Shown one piece after another: positions 1-7,639 of a DNA stretch of 14,461 bases. Under the pieces are notes generated by a model, which had not been told where the DNA came from, ran no database searches, and saw nothing but the letters and a program-made list of their open reading frames with translations. Position numbers and translations under genes: made by a program. Positions within the stretch are counted from its first letter, which is position 1. Each line of letters starts with the position of its first letter. Source of the stretch: Candidatus Parcubacteria bacterium (GTDB lineage Bacteria; Patescibacteriota; Microgenomatia; UBA12405); the NCBI GenBank assembly GCA_023443725.1, contig JAEZTF010000015.1:1-14461 (forward strand), read 5' to 3'.

Positions 1-1
1 T

Positions 2-1549
2 AATACTCCAGCCCTTAATCCAGACGAAGCCGCTCTTGGTTACAATGCTTATTCTTTAATTAAAACTGGTAAAGATGAGCATGGTGCTTCTTGGCCGCTT
101 CATTTTAAGTCATTTGGGGATTATAAACCGGGTGGTTATGTCTATTTAGCCTTACCATTCGTAAAATTATTAGGCCTTTCACCATTGGCCGTCAGATTAC
201 CAAATTTAATTCTTTCCTTATTAACTATCCTTTTTTTATATAAACTTGTTTTGCTATTAACTAAAAACTATTTACTATCAAACTTGACCGCTTTTGTTTT
301 AGCAGTCAGTCCATGGCATATTCATTTTAGTCGAGGAGCTTGGGAATCTTCAGCTGCTTTATCATTTATCATCATTGGTACTTATTTTTTCTTTAAATCA
401 ATCCAGTCAAAATTTATTAAAAATTTTTCTTTATTTTTATTATTTTATATTGGCTCTCTTTATATTTATCATTCAGCCAGACTTATTGCTCCATTATTAG
501 GTGCTTCACTTTGTCTTTTATATTTTAAATTTCTTATAAAAAAACTTCCTCAAATTTTAATTCCTCTATTTTTTGCTGCTTTACTAGTTTTTCCAGTACT
601 TTTTTCTTTTCTTAATAATGGAGGTACCACCAGACTTGGAGGAGTTGGTTTATCTGCCGACCAAGGTCCTTTAAATCGTTCTAATGAGTTATTAAATCAA
701 CATCAAAGTCTAAATCTTCCAGTAAAGATAATTCACAATAAAAGAATTCTTTATTTAATATCTTGGGCTCAAAAATATACTTCTCATTTTGATTTAAATT
801 TCCTTGGTATCAACGGTGATGAAGTTCCTCGTTCAAAAGTTCCTGAAATGGGGCAAGTCCATCTAATCGAAATTTTATTTTTGTTTATTGGCATTATTTT
901 TATTATTAAAACTAAACTATTAGCCAGTAAATCAAAAATATTTATATTTATATTTTTATTGATTTCTCCAGTTGCTTCATCTTTAACTTTTCAAGCACCA
1001 TCAGCTCTTAGAGCACTAGCAATGACCATCCCATTATCTATTTTTATAGCTGCCGGTATCTATAGTTTTATTGAATTCATTAAAAAATATCGATTTTACC
1101 GAATCTTTTTGATCGTATTAATATCTTTATATGCCTATTTTATCGCTTATTATTTAGATAGTTATTTTTTCCACTATGCCAAAAGATATCCATTTGCTTG
1201 GCAATATGAATTTGACAAAGTCGTTCCTTTTGTTGAGTCACAAAAGAATAAATATCAAAACATTTACATTACCAACAAATATGATCAACCATACATATTA
1301 TTTCTTTTCTTTTCCCAATATCCTCCAACTCAAATACAGCCGCAAATTAAATTAACCACACCTGACCAATTTGGTTTTTCAACTGTTATTGGATACGACA
1401 ACTATCATTTTGGTACAATTGATTGGAATCAAATCCCTAAAGATTCTTTGATAGTAGCTTCTGATGAAATAATTAGCGGTCAAAGTCCTATCAAAACGTT
1501 CAATTTCTCAAATGGTCAACCTGCTTTTACAATTTATCAAAAGAAATGA
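2..1549 (+). CDS. PMT/ArnT-like (GT39-type) membrane glycosyltransferase, 5'-truncated by window edge
   Basis: The open frame is continuous from base 2, giving 515 visible residues; the true start lies left of the window. A TTG at 185 is only an internal Leu codon, because the 61 residues before it carry the most diagnostic family sequence. Visible residues 6-9 read NPDE, where GT-C enzymes carry the catalytic Asp in the first extracellular loop. Residues 39-45 (GDYKPGG) resemble the 'DKPP' motif of ArnT/PMT enzymes. About ten hydrophobic helices follow between roughly 66 and 388, then a soluble C-terminal part of about 125 residues. Family knowledge: such proteins move a sugar from a polyprenyl-phosphate donor to a protein, lipid or glycan outside the cytoplasm. 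Acceptor and sugar cannot be read here. The stop overlaps the next start (ATGA). A DPM1-like gene at 3432 could make its donor (inference). Confidence 0.85.
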   Translation, partial: NTPALNPDEAALGYNAYSLIKTGKDEHGASWPLHFKSFGDYKPGGYVYLALPFVKLLGLSPLAVRLPNLILSLLTILFLYKLVLLLTKNYLLSNLTAFVLAVSPWHIHFSRGAWESSAALSFIIIGTYFFFKSIQSKFIKNFSLFLLFYIGSLYIYHSARLIAPLLGASLCLLYFKFLIKKLPQILIPLFFAALLVFPVLFSFLNNGGTTRLGGVGLSADQGPLNRSNELLNQHQSLNLPVKIIHNKRILYLISWAQKYTSHFDLNFLGINGDEVPRSKVPEMGQVHLIEILFLFIGIIFIIKTKLLASKSKIFIFIFLLISPVASSLTFQAPSALRALAMTIPLSIFIAAGIYSFIEFIKKYRFYRIFLIVLISLYAYFIAYYLDSYFFHYAKRYPFAWQYEFDKVVPFVESQKNKYQNIYITNKYDQPYILFLFFSQYPPTQIQPQIKLTTPDQFGFSTVIGYDNYHFGTIDWNQIPKDSLIVASDEIISGQSPIKTFNFSNGQPAFTIYQKK

Positions 1550-2370
1550 AAAATAAATCAACTCTCTCTGTTACCTTAGCTGTCTATAATGAATCCAAAA
1601 ACATTACTCGTTGTTTGAAAGCCATTGAAGATATTGCTGATGAAATTATCATTGTTGATGGTCAATCACAAGATGATACTGTCATATTAGCCAAGAAATT
1701 TAAAAAAGTAAAAATAATTTCTACTACCAACAAACCCATGTTTCATATTAATAAACAAATGGGAATAGACGCTTGTAAAAGCGATTGGATACTTCAACTT
1801 GATGCCGACGAGATAGTTACTCATGAATTAAAAAAAGAAATAAGTTCTATTCTTCAAAAAAATCCAACTGAAGTAAAAGAATCAGGTTTTTGGATTCCTC
1901 GAAAAAATTATTTTTTAGGATCATTTCTTAAAAAAGGTGGCCAATATCCCGATCCAACTATAAGATTTTATAAAAATGGTCAGGCTCATTTACCTTGTAA
2001 AGATGTCCATGAACAAGCCGAAGTAAACGGAATTGTTGGTTGGTTAAAAAATGATTTAGAACATTATGCTGATACCTCTTTTTCTCTATATCTTCTACGA
2101 GCCAATCGATACACCACCCTTTTGGCTAATGAATTAAAAGAAAAAAAAGTGAAAATAAATACCTTAAATTTTATAAATTATTATTTTATAAAACCAACTT
2201 GGTGGTTTTTAAAAACTTTTTTCCGTCATCGAGGTTATGTTGATGGTTTTCCTGGTTTTGTTTTTTCTTTTTATTCTGGTCTTAGATTTTCAATTGCCTA
2301 CACTAAATATTATGAATTAATCAAAACCAATCGAGATATAAATTTATCTCAAGATTGGGATAAAAAATAA
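1546..2370 (+). CDS. GT2 family glycosyltransferase, WaaE/KdtX-like
   Basis: This 274-residue GT-A fold enzyme opens with the usual GT2 strand and loop (TLAVYNES, about 10-17), then VDGQSQDDT (38-46) and a metal-binding DAD at 86-88 (LDADE). The middle (about 115-157), with PRKNYFLG, a GGQYPDPTIRFY stretch and VHE at 154-156, matches the pattern of the WaaE/KdtX-type lipopolysaccharide-core transferases. So does the C-terminus, with KPTWWFLKTFF and an RGYVDG..GF segment at about 216-240. It probably adds one hexose from a nucleotide sugar to a lipid-linked glycan at the inner membrane face; the sugar is unknown. There is no clear transmembrane helix, but the C-terminal amphipathic stretch could bind membrane. 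The ATG overlaps the previous TGA by 4 nt and no Shine-Dalgarno sequence is visible, so translation is probably coupled. Confidence 0.88.
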   Translation: MKNKSTLSVTLAVYNESKNITRCLKAIEDIADEIIIVDGQSQDDTVILAKKFKKVKIISTTNKPMFHINKQMGIDACKSDWILQLDADEIVTHELKKEISSILQKNPTEVKESGFWIPRKNYFLGSFLKKGGQYPDPTIRFYKNGQAHLPCKDVHEQAEVNGIVGWLKNDLEHYADTSFSLYLLRANRYTTLLANELKEKKVKINTLNFINYYFIKPTWWFLKTFFRHRGYVDGFPGFVFSFYSGLRFSIAYTKYYELIKTNRDINLSQDWDKK

Positions 2371-2371
2371 T

Positions 2372-3442
2372 ATGCCAAAAATAGCTATTAATATTTCTCC
2401 TATATTTAATGGCAATTCTATTAGAGGAGTCGGTTACTATACCACTCAACTTATTGAAGCCCTTCAAAGAGAAATTAAAAAAAATAAAGACTATAAAGGT
2501 TGGTCAATTAAACTTATTAAAAAAGATATTACTACTAAATCAGGTAAATACGATTTAGTTCATTATCCGTTTTTTGATCCATTTAGTTTAACTCTTAAAA
2601 TAGATCGATATATTCCTACTATAGTTACTGTCCACGATCTTATCCCTCGTGAATTTAAAAAACAATTCCCAGTTGGTATCAAAGGCGAGTTGAAATGGTT
2701 TATTCAAAAAAATCTTCTAAAAAGAGTTGACCGAATTATCACTGTTTCTGATTATTCAAAAAAAATTATTAACCAAATAGTCAAATATCCACTTACTCGA
2801 ATTTTTACTACTCACTTAGCTGCAGATTCATCATTCAAACAAATTACAGACCCTAAGAAATTAAAAGAAGTGAAACAAAAATATCATCTTCCAGAAAAAT
2901 TTGTTTTATATATTGGTGACATTAATTGGAATAAAAATATTCCTAATTTAGTTAAAGCTTGCCAAAAAGCTGAGTATCCTTTGGTTATTGTTGGTTCCAG
3001 TGCTACAAAACAAAATGTTCCTAATCATCCTTGGACGAAAGATCTCCGTTGGCTCCAATTACAAAATTCTCCAAATTTAATTTTTACTGGTTTTGTTCCT
3101 GATGATGAACTTCCTGTTTTTTACAATCTAGCCACAGTTTATTGCCAACCATCTTTTGCTGAAGGTTTTGGTTTACCTTTAACTCAAGCCATGCAATCAG
3201 GTTGTCCTGTAGCTTATAGTCAAACCAGTTGTCTTCCAGAAATAATGTCTCAAAATGGTATTTCATTTGATCCTCATTCAATTATGAGTATTCAGAAAGC
3301 ATTAAAAGAATATTGGGACAATCCAAAAACTAGACAAAAATATAGTCAACAAGCACTCATTTATGTCAAAAAATTTAACTGGAGCTCAACTGCCAAAGAT
3401 ACTCTAGCAGTTTACAAATTAGCTCTATTAAATGGAAAATAA
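2372..3442 (+). CDS. GT4 family (GT-B fold) glycosyltransferase
   Basis: The 356 residues show a GT-B layout. An N-terminal Rossmann half begins ISPIFNG..RGVGYYT (8-24) and contains VTVHDLIP (85-92) and IITVSDYSK (122-130). The C-terminal half holds the donor-site segments LYIGDINWNKN (179-189), NLIFTGFV (235-242) and SFAEGFGLPL (261-270). This is typical of retaining GT4 enzymes such as mannosyl- or rhamnosyltransferases acting in the cytoplasm. One oddity is that the family's EX7E motif reads E264...Q272, so the second Glu is Gln (codon CAA at 3185-3187). No membrane segment is present. The start is 1 nt after the previous stop (TAATATG), and the end overlaps the next gene by 11 nt. Class assignment is firm; donor and acceptor are not known. 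Confidence 0.9.
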   Translation: MPKIAINISPIFNGNSIRGVGYYTTQLIEALQREIKKNKDYKGWSIKLIKKDITTKSGKYDLVHYPFFDPFSLTLKIDRYIPTIVTVHDLIPREFKKQFPVGIKGELKWFIQKNLLKRVDRIITVSDYSKKIINQIVKYPLTRIFTTHLAADSSFKQITDPKKLKEVKQKYHLPEKFVLYIGDINWNKNIPNLVKACQKAEYPLVIVGSSATKQNVPNHPWTKDLRWLQLQNSPNLIFTGFVPDDELPVFYNLATVYCQPSFAEGFGLPLTQAMQSGCPVAYSQTSCLPEIMSQNGISFDPHSIMSIQKALKEYWDNPKTRQKYSQQALIYVKKFNWSSTAKDTLAVYKLALLNGK

Positions 3443-4238
3443 ACAACATTTTTTATCTGTAATTGTTCCTGTTTACAAACAAGAAAAAACTATAAAAAAA
3501 GATCTTACTGATATTGATCAAGTCTTAAAACAAATTCGTTATGATTATGAGATTATCGCCGTTATCGATGGTAAAAAAGAAGATAATTCGTATAAAATTG
3601 CCAAAAAATTAAAAATACCAAAATTAAAAGTAATCGGATATCAAAACAACCATGGTAAAGGTTATGCTGTTCGCTTTGGTATGGCCAAAACTAAAGGGGA
3701 CTATATCGCTTTTATTGACGCCGGTATGGAAATTGATCCAAATGGAATATCGTTGATTATAGAGCACATGGAATGGTACAACGCCGATATAATTGTCGGT
3801 TCAAAACGACATCCAGCATCACAAATCGATTATCCAATTGATAGAAAAATTATTAGCTTTGGGGGACATTTAATCGCCAAATTCTTGTTAGGAATTAATA
3901 TCCACGATACTCAAGCTGGCCTAAAAATATTTAAACGATCAGTTTTGGTTAAAGTTTTACCTAGGTTACTTATCAAAAGATACGCTTTCGATCTAGAGAT
4001 ACTTTCAGTTGCCAATCACTTAGGTTTTGCTAGAATCTACGAAGCTCCAATCAAATTAAATTATAGTTTCACTAGTCTTACCCATGCTACTGGTTTCAAA
4101 ACAATATATAACTGTCTCGTCGATAGCCTAGCTGTTTTTTATCGACTTAGAATAATTAAATATTATGACGATAAAAATAAAAGAAAATGGATTTACGATC
4201 CAGAATTATCTATGCGTATTAATACTGGTCTAAAATGA
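3432..4238 (+). CDS. Polyprenyl-phosphate sugar synthase-like GT2 (DPM1-like)
   Basis: The 268-residue GT2 protein has the features of dolichol-phosphate mannosyltransferases. These are SVIVPVYKQE (9-18), the GKGYAVRFG segment (75-83), VGSKRHPAS (122-130), DTQAGLKIFKR (159-169) and RYAFDLEI (183-190). Family knowledge: these enzymes transfer mannose or glucose from a nucleotide sugar to polyprenyl phosphate at the cytoplasmic face. It lacks the C-terminal helices found in some relatives, so it is the short, DPM1-type form. The usual metal-binding DAD is D96-A-G98 followed by M-E100, a departure that may be compensated by E100. Its likely partner is the GT-C transferase at the left edge, which would consume the lipid-linked sugar (inference). 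The ATG at 3432 lies inside the end of the preceding gene (11-nt overlap), with no Shine-Dalgarno sequence. Confidence 0.85.
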   Translation: MENKQHFLSVIVPVYKQEKTIKKDLTDIDQVLKQIRYDYEIIAVIDGKKEDNSYKIAKKLKIPKLKVIGYQNNHGKGYAVRFGMAKTKGDYIAFIDAGMEIDPNGISLIIEHMEWYNADIIVGSKRHPASQIDYPIDRKIISFGGHLIAKFLLGINIHDTQAGLKIFKRSVLVKVLPRLLIKRYAFDLEILSVANHLGFARIYEAPIKLNYSFTSLTHATGFKTIYNCLVDSLAVFYRLRIIKYYDDKNKRKWIYDPELSMRINTGLK

Positions 4239-5212
4239 AACCTATATTTTCTGTAATTATCCCAGTTAGAAAGATCAATCCTTATTTAAGGGAAACTTTA
4301 AGTAAATTAAAAAAACAATCTCAAAAAAATTTTGAAGTTTTAATTATTACCGATAAAATTTCTGGATCTGCTAATCCTGCTGAAAAAAGAAACTTAGGAG
4401 CCAAAAAAGCCAAAGGTGATTATTTGGTTTTTTTTGATGATGATTCATATCCTCAAAAAAATTATTTTAAAAATGCTTTCAAATTAATCAAGAACAATCC
4501 TAAAATTAATCACTTTTGTGGCCCATGTCTAACTCCACCAAAAGACAATGCATATCAAAAAGCTTCTGGACTTGTTTGGTCTAGCTGGCTTGGTAGCGGG
4601 GGAGCTGGTCATTATCGTAATCATATTTCTTCAAAAAGATATGTTGATGATTACCCTAGTGTTAATTTAATTATTAAAAAAGACGATTTTATTAAAATCG
4701 GAGGATTTGAAACTTCTTATTGGCCAGGAGAGGATACTCTTTTATGTTTAAGCCTAACTAAAAAACTTCATCAAAAAATTCTTTACCATCCATCTTTAGT
4801 TGTTTACCACCATCGCCGTCAAGTAATTCTTCATCACCTTCAACAAATCACTAGATATGCTATCCACCGTGGGTTTTTTGCCCGCAAATTTCCTCAAACT
4901 AGTTTTAGAATTGGCTATCTTATTCCTTCTTTTTTTGTTTTATATTTATTACTATTAGCTATTAGCTATTTCACAATTAACTATAAAATATTATATTTTC
5001 CATTATATTTATATTTATCAATATTATTATTAACATTAATTAAATTCATTTTAAACAAAAATTCATTACTTATATCTCTATTAGCTACAATTACTATTCC
5101 TATCACTCACATTTACTACGGTATACTATTTATAAATGGTTTCCTCAAAAAAGATGTTAAATTCCAACCACACACCTTCGATCAAAAAACCGGCAAATAC
5201 ATCGGTGGTTAA
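4235..5212 (+). CDS. GT2 family glycosyltransferase with C-terminal membrane segments
   Basis: The 325 residues start with a GT2 domain: FSVIIPVRK (5-13), a nucleotide-binding loop near 40, KRNLGAKKAKGDY (51-63) and the metal motif DDD at 68-70 (FFDDDSYP). A GGFE...GED segment (156-167) supplies the catalytic-base region usual for inverting GT2 enzymes. Three hydrophobic helices at about 226-248, 251-272 and 276-300 anchor the C-terminus to the membrane. This layout is common for transferases acting on undecaprenyl-linked intermediates. A histidine- and arginine-rich patch (YHHRRQ, 191-196) sits just before the membrane part. The start overlaps the previous stop (ATGA). The end carries a GGTGGTTAA string whose internal GTG is the likely start of the next gene. 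Specific sugar unknown. Confidence 0.88.
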   Translation: MKPIFSVIIPVRKINPYLRETLSKLKKQSQKNFEVLIITDKISGSANPAEKRNLGAKKAKGDYLVFFDDDSYPQKNYFKNAFKLIKNNPKINHFCGPCLTPPKDNAYQKASGLVWSSWLGSGGAGHYRNHISSKRYVDDYPSVNLIIKKDDFIKIGGFETSYWPGEDTLLCLSLTKKLHQKILYHPSLVVYHHRRQVILHHLQQITRYAIHRGFFARKFPQTSFRIGYLIPSFFVLYLLLLAISYFTINYKILYFPLYLYLSILLLTLIKFILNKNSLLISLLATITIPITHIYYGILFINGFLKKDVKFQPHTFDQKTGKYIGG

Positions 5213-6626
5213 ATCTATTAGTATTTCTTATCCTCCATTAAATTCCCCAAAAGGGTCAGCTTTTTTAGCTCAAAATCGTCAATTTCAATGGACTAATACT
5301 GGAAATGTAATTTTTCCAGTTATTCTAGGTTATGCCGCCTCTCTTTTACAAAAAGACGGTTTAACTGTTTATTGGGATGATGCTATCGCTCAAAAAATTA
5401 GTTATCAAAGATGGTTTCAAAATATTCTCAAAAATAAGCCTGATTTAATCGCTATTGAAACCAAAACTCCGGTTATCAAAAAGCATTGGCAAATAATAAA
5501 AGATATCAAAAACAAATGTCATTGGAACCCAATAGTTGTTTTAATGGGTGACCATGTTACCTCCTTACCCCAAGAATCAATTGATAATAGTCCAGTAGAT
5601 TATGTTTTAATTGGTGGTGATTATGATTTTTTGCTTGAAAAACTTATTCAAAAAATAAATTCACACCAAAAACTAAATAAAATTTTTAAATTATCCGATT
5701 CACCTAATTTAGACCAACTACCAATTATCGACCGACAACTTACTCAATGGCAACTCTATGCATACAACAACACCAATTATAAATATAAACCAGGTGCCTA
5801 CATAATGTCTGGTCGTGACTGTTGGTGGGGGAAATGCACCTTTTGTAGTTGGACAACTCTTTTTCCTGGTAAATGTTTTCGCTCTTTTTCCGTCAAACAC
5901 ACTATTAATGAAATCGAAAATTTAGTCAATAATTTTGGAGTAAAAGAAATATTTGATGATTCTGGTACTTTACCTACTGGTATTTGGTTAAAAAAACTTT
6001 GTCAACAACTCATCAAAAAGAAATTAAATCAAAAAGTTAAGATTGGTTGCAATATGCGTTTTGGAGCTCTGTCTTCAAAAGAATATCAACTTATGTTCAA
6101 AGCTGGATTTCGTTTTATTTTATATGGTCTCGAATCTGCCAATCAAAAAACCTTAGATTTTATTAATAAAAATGAATCTACAAAAGATGCCTTAAATACC
6201 CTAAAAATTGCCAAAAAAAATAAACTTCAACCTCATATAACCATTATGATTGGTTTTCCAAATGAAACAAAATCAGATATCCAACAAACTCTAAACTTGT
6301 CTCGAAAAATTTTTAAACTTGGTTTAGCTGATAGTTTACAAGCCACACTTTTAATACCATACCCAGGTACTCCTCTTTTTGATTACTGTCAAAAAAATAA
6401 TCTTTTATTAACTAATGATTGGAACAAATTCGATATGCGCCAACCAATCATAAAAACTAATTTTACTCAAAAACAATTAAACCAATATATTCAGCAATTT
6501 TTTCAAAGTATTTTTACTCCTAAATTCATTTTTAATAAAATTATGTCTATTAGATCAATTAATGATATTAAGTTTTTAGTTTTTTATGGATTTAAATATT
6601 TAAAAAAACTAAAAGATTTTAAATGA
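5205..6626 (+). CDS. B12-binding-domain radical SAM protein (first of two)
   Basis: A cobalamin-binding-like Rossmann domain comes first, with SYPPLNSP near residue 8 and MGDHVTSLP...DYVLIGG at about 114-138. It is followed by a radical SAM barrel. The iron-sulfur motif is C206-WWGK-C211-TF-C214, i.e. CX4CX2C rather than CX3CX2C. Further family marks are LYGLESAN (about 306-313), IMIGFPNET (347-355) and PYPGTPLFDY (386-395). The DxHxxG cobalamin motif is absent, as is usual in this class. I chose the GTG at 5205 (473 aa): it leaves an 8-nt overlap like its neighbours and starts right at the domain's first strand. ATGs at 5154 and 5136 would give 59- and 77-nt overlaps and an unconserved-looking N-terminal tail. 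The substrate is unknown. Relatives methylate or rearrange unactivated carbons of lipids, sugars or peptides, so in this setting a glycan or lipid-carrier modification is plausible. Confidence 0.87.
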   Translation: MVKSISISYPPLNSPKGSAFLAQNRQFQWTNTGNVIFPVILGYAASLLQKDGLTVYWDDAIAQKISYQRWFQNILKNKPDLIAIETKTPVIKKHWQIIKDIKNKCHWNPIVVLMGDHVTSLPQESIDNSPVDYVLIGGDYDFLLEKLIQKINSHQKLNKIFKLSDSPNLDQLPIIDRQLTQWQLYAYNNTNYKYKPGAYIMSGRDCWWGKCTFCSWTTLFPGKCFRSFSVKHTINEIENLVNNFGVKEIFDDSGTLPTGIWLKKLCQQLIKKKLNQKVKIGCNMRFGALSSKEYQLMFKAGFRFILYGLESANQKTLDFINKNESTKDALNTLKIAKKNKLQPHITIMIGFPNETKSDIQQTLNLSRKIFKLGLADSLQATLLIPYPGTPLFDYCQKNNLLLTNDWNKFDMRQPIIKTNFTQKQLNQYIQQFFQSIFTPKFIFNKIMSIRSINDIKFLVFYGFKYLKKLKDFK

Positions 6627-7639
6627 TTCAAGTAAGTTATATTATTCCTACTCTAAATGCTCAAAAAGTCTTGTCAAAGTGTCTATTGTCTATTGATAAA
6701 CAAAATTATTCAAAATCAGATTATGAAATCTTAATTATTGACGGGGGATCTAGTGACGAAACTCTTTCTATTGCAAAAAAATATAGCTCAAAAATATTAA
6801 AAAATCCCTTAAAAACTGCAGAAGCTGGTAAATCAATTGGTATTAAAAATGCTAAAGGAAAATACATTTGCCTCATAGATTCCGACAATATCTTACCTAC
6901 AAAAAATTGGCTTAAACAAATGATTTTACCTTTAGAAAAGGATAATAGTCTTATAGGTACCGAACCAATTAAATTTACCTATCGACCTCAATCAGGAATT
7001 ATCGAACGATATTCCGCTCTAATCGGAGCCAATGATCCTTATGCTTTTATTAGTGGTGTTTATGATCGACAAAATTCCATTAATAATAAATGGACTGGTC
7101 TTAAGATAGATCAAATTGATAATGGTCAATATATAAAAATCACTCTCAAACCACACCAAATTATTCCTACTATCGGTGCTAACGGTACTATTTTTAGAAC
7201 TGATTTTCTTAAATCAAACTTAAATTCCGATTATTTTTTTGATATCGATATTATTTCTCAAGTTTTATCTAAAAAACGAAAACCATTGTTTTTTGCCAAA
7301 GTCAAAATAGGTATTATTCACACTTTCTGTGAAAATTCTTTGCTCAAATTCATTCGAAAACAAAAAAGAAGATTAACGGATTTTTATTACTATCAAAAAT
7401 TTCGTCAATATAACTGGCAACCTGTCAACAAACAATCACAAATAAAATTTATTCTTTATACCATCTTAATATTTCCAGCTATCTTCGATTCAATTAGAGG
7501 CTTTTTAAAAAAACCCGATTCAGCCTGGCTTTTACATCCCATACTGTGCTTAATTACTCTTTTTTGTTACACTCTAATCACCTTACAATTTAAGTTTGGA
7601 ATATTAAAACCAATCAATCGCAACATATGGCAGCAATAG
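6623..7639 (+). CDS. GT2 family glycosyltransferase with C-terminal hydrophobic helices
   Basis: The 338-residue protein has an N-terminal GT2 domain: VSYIIPTLNA (4-13), LIIDGGSSDET (37-47), GKSIGIKNAKGKY (69-81) and metal motif DSD at 86-88 (LIDSDN). An IGANGTIFR stretch (about 184-192) and FFDIDI (about 204-209) mark the acceptor half. Two C-terminal hydrophobic segments, at roughly 273-292 and 304-325, suggest membrane attachment. It likely adds one sugar to a lipid-linked glycan at the cytoplasmic face; donor and linkage cannot be inferred. The ATG overlaps the radical SAM gene's TGA by 4 nt, and the 3' end overlaps the next GT2 by 13 nt, so this is a coupled unit. No Shine-Dalgarno sequence is visible. 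Confidence 0.87.
   Translation: MIQVSYIIPTLNAQKVLSKCLLSIDKQNYSKSDYEILIIDGGSSDETLSIAKKYSSKILKNPLKTAEAGKSIGIKNAKGKYICLIDSDNILPTKNWLKQMILPLEKDNSLIGTEPIKFTYRPQSGIIERYSALIGANDPYAFISGVYDRQNSINNKWTGLKIDQIDNGQYIKITLKPHQIIPTIGANGTIFRTDFLKSNLNSDYFFDIDIISQVLSKKRKPLFFAKVKIGIIHTFCENSLLKFIRKQKRRLTDFYYYQKFRQYNWQPVNKQSQIKFILYTILIFPAIFDSIRGFLKKPDSAWLLHPILCLITLFCYTLITLQFKFGILKPINRNIWQQ

Noticed and set aside
185..187. TTG as the start of the first membrane glycosyltransferase
   Set aside because: The frame is open to base 2 and the upstream residues carry the catalytic NPDE loop and the GDYKPGG motif, so the gene is truncated by the window and this TTG is internal.
2169..2193. Perfect 9-bp inverted repeat with a 7-nt loop
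   Set aside because: It is pure A/T, lies inside the codons of a GT2 gene and would form only a weak stem; it is expected by chance at this base composition and is not a terminator.
3084..3281. Minus-strand open frame of 65 codons
   Set aside because: It lies fully antisense to the conserved donor domain of a GT4 gene and its translation resembles no protein domain. Two similar 60-codon frames at 5718-5900 and 9756-9938 were rejected for the same reason.
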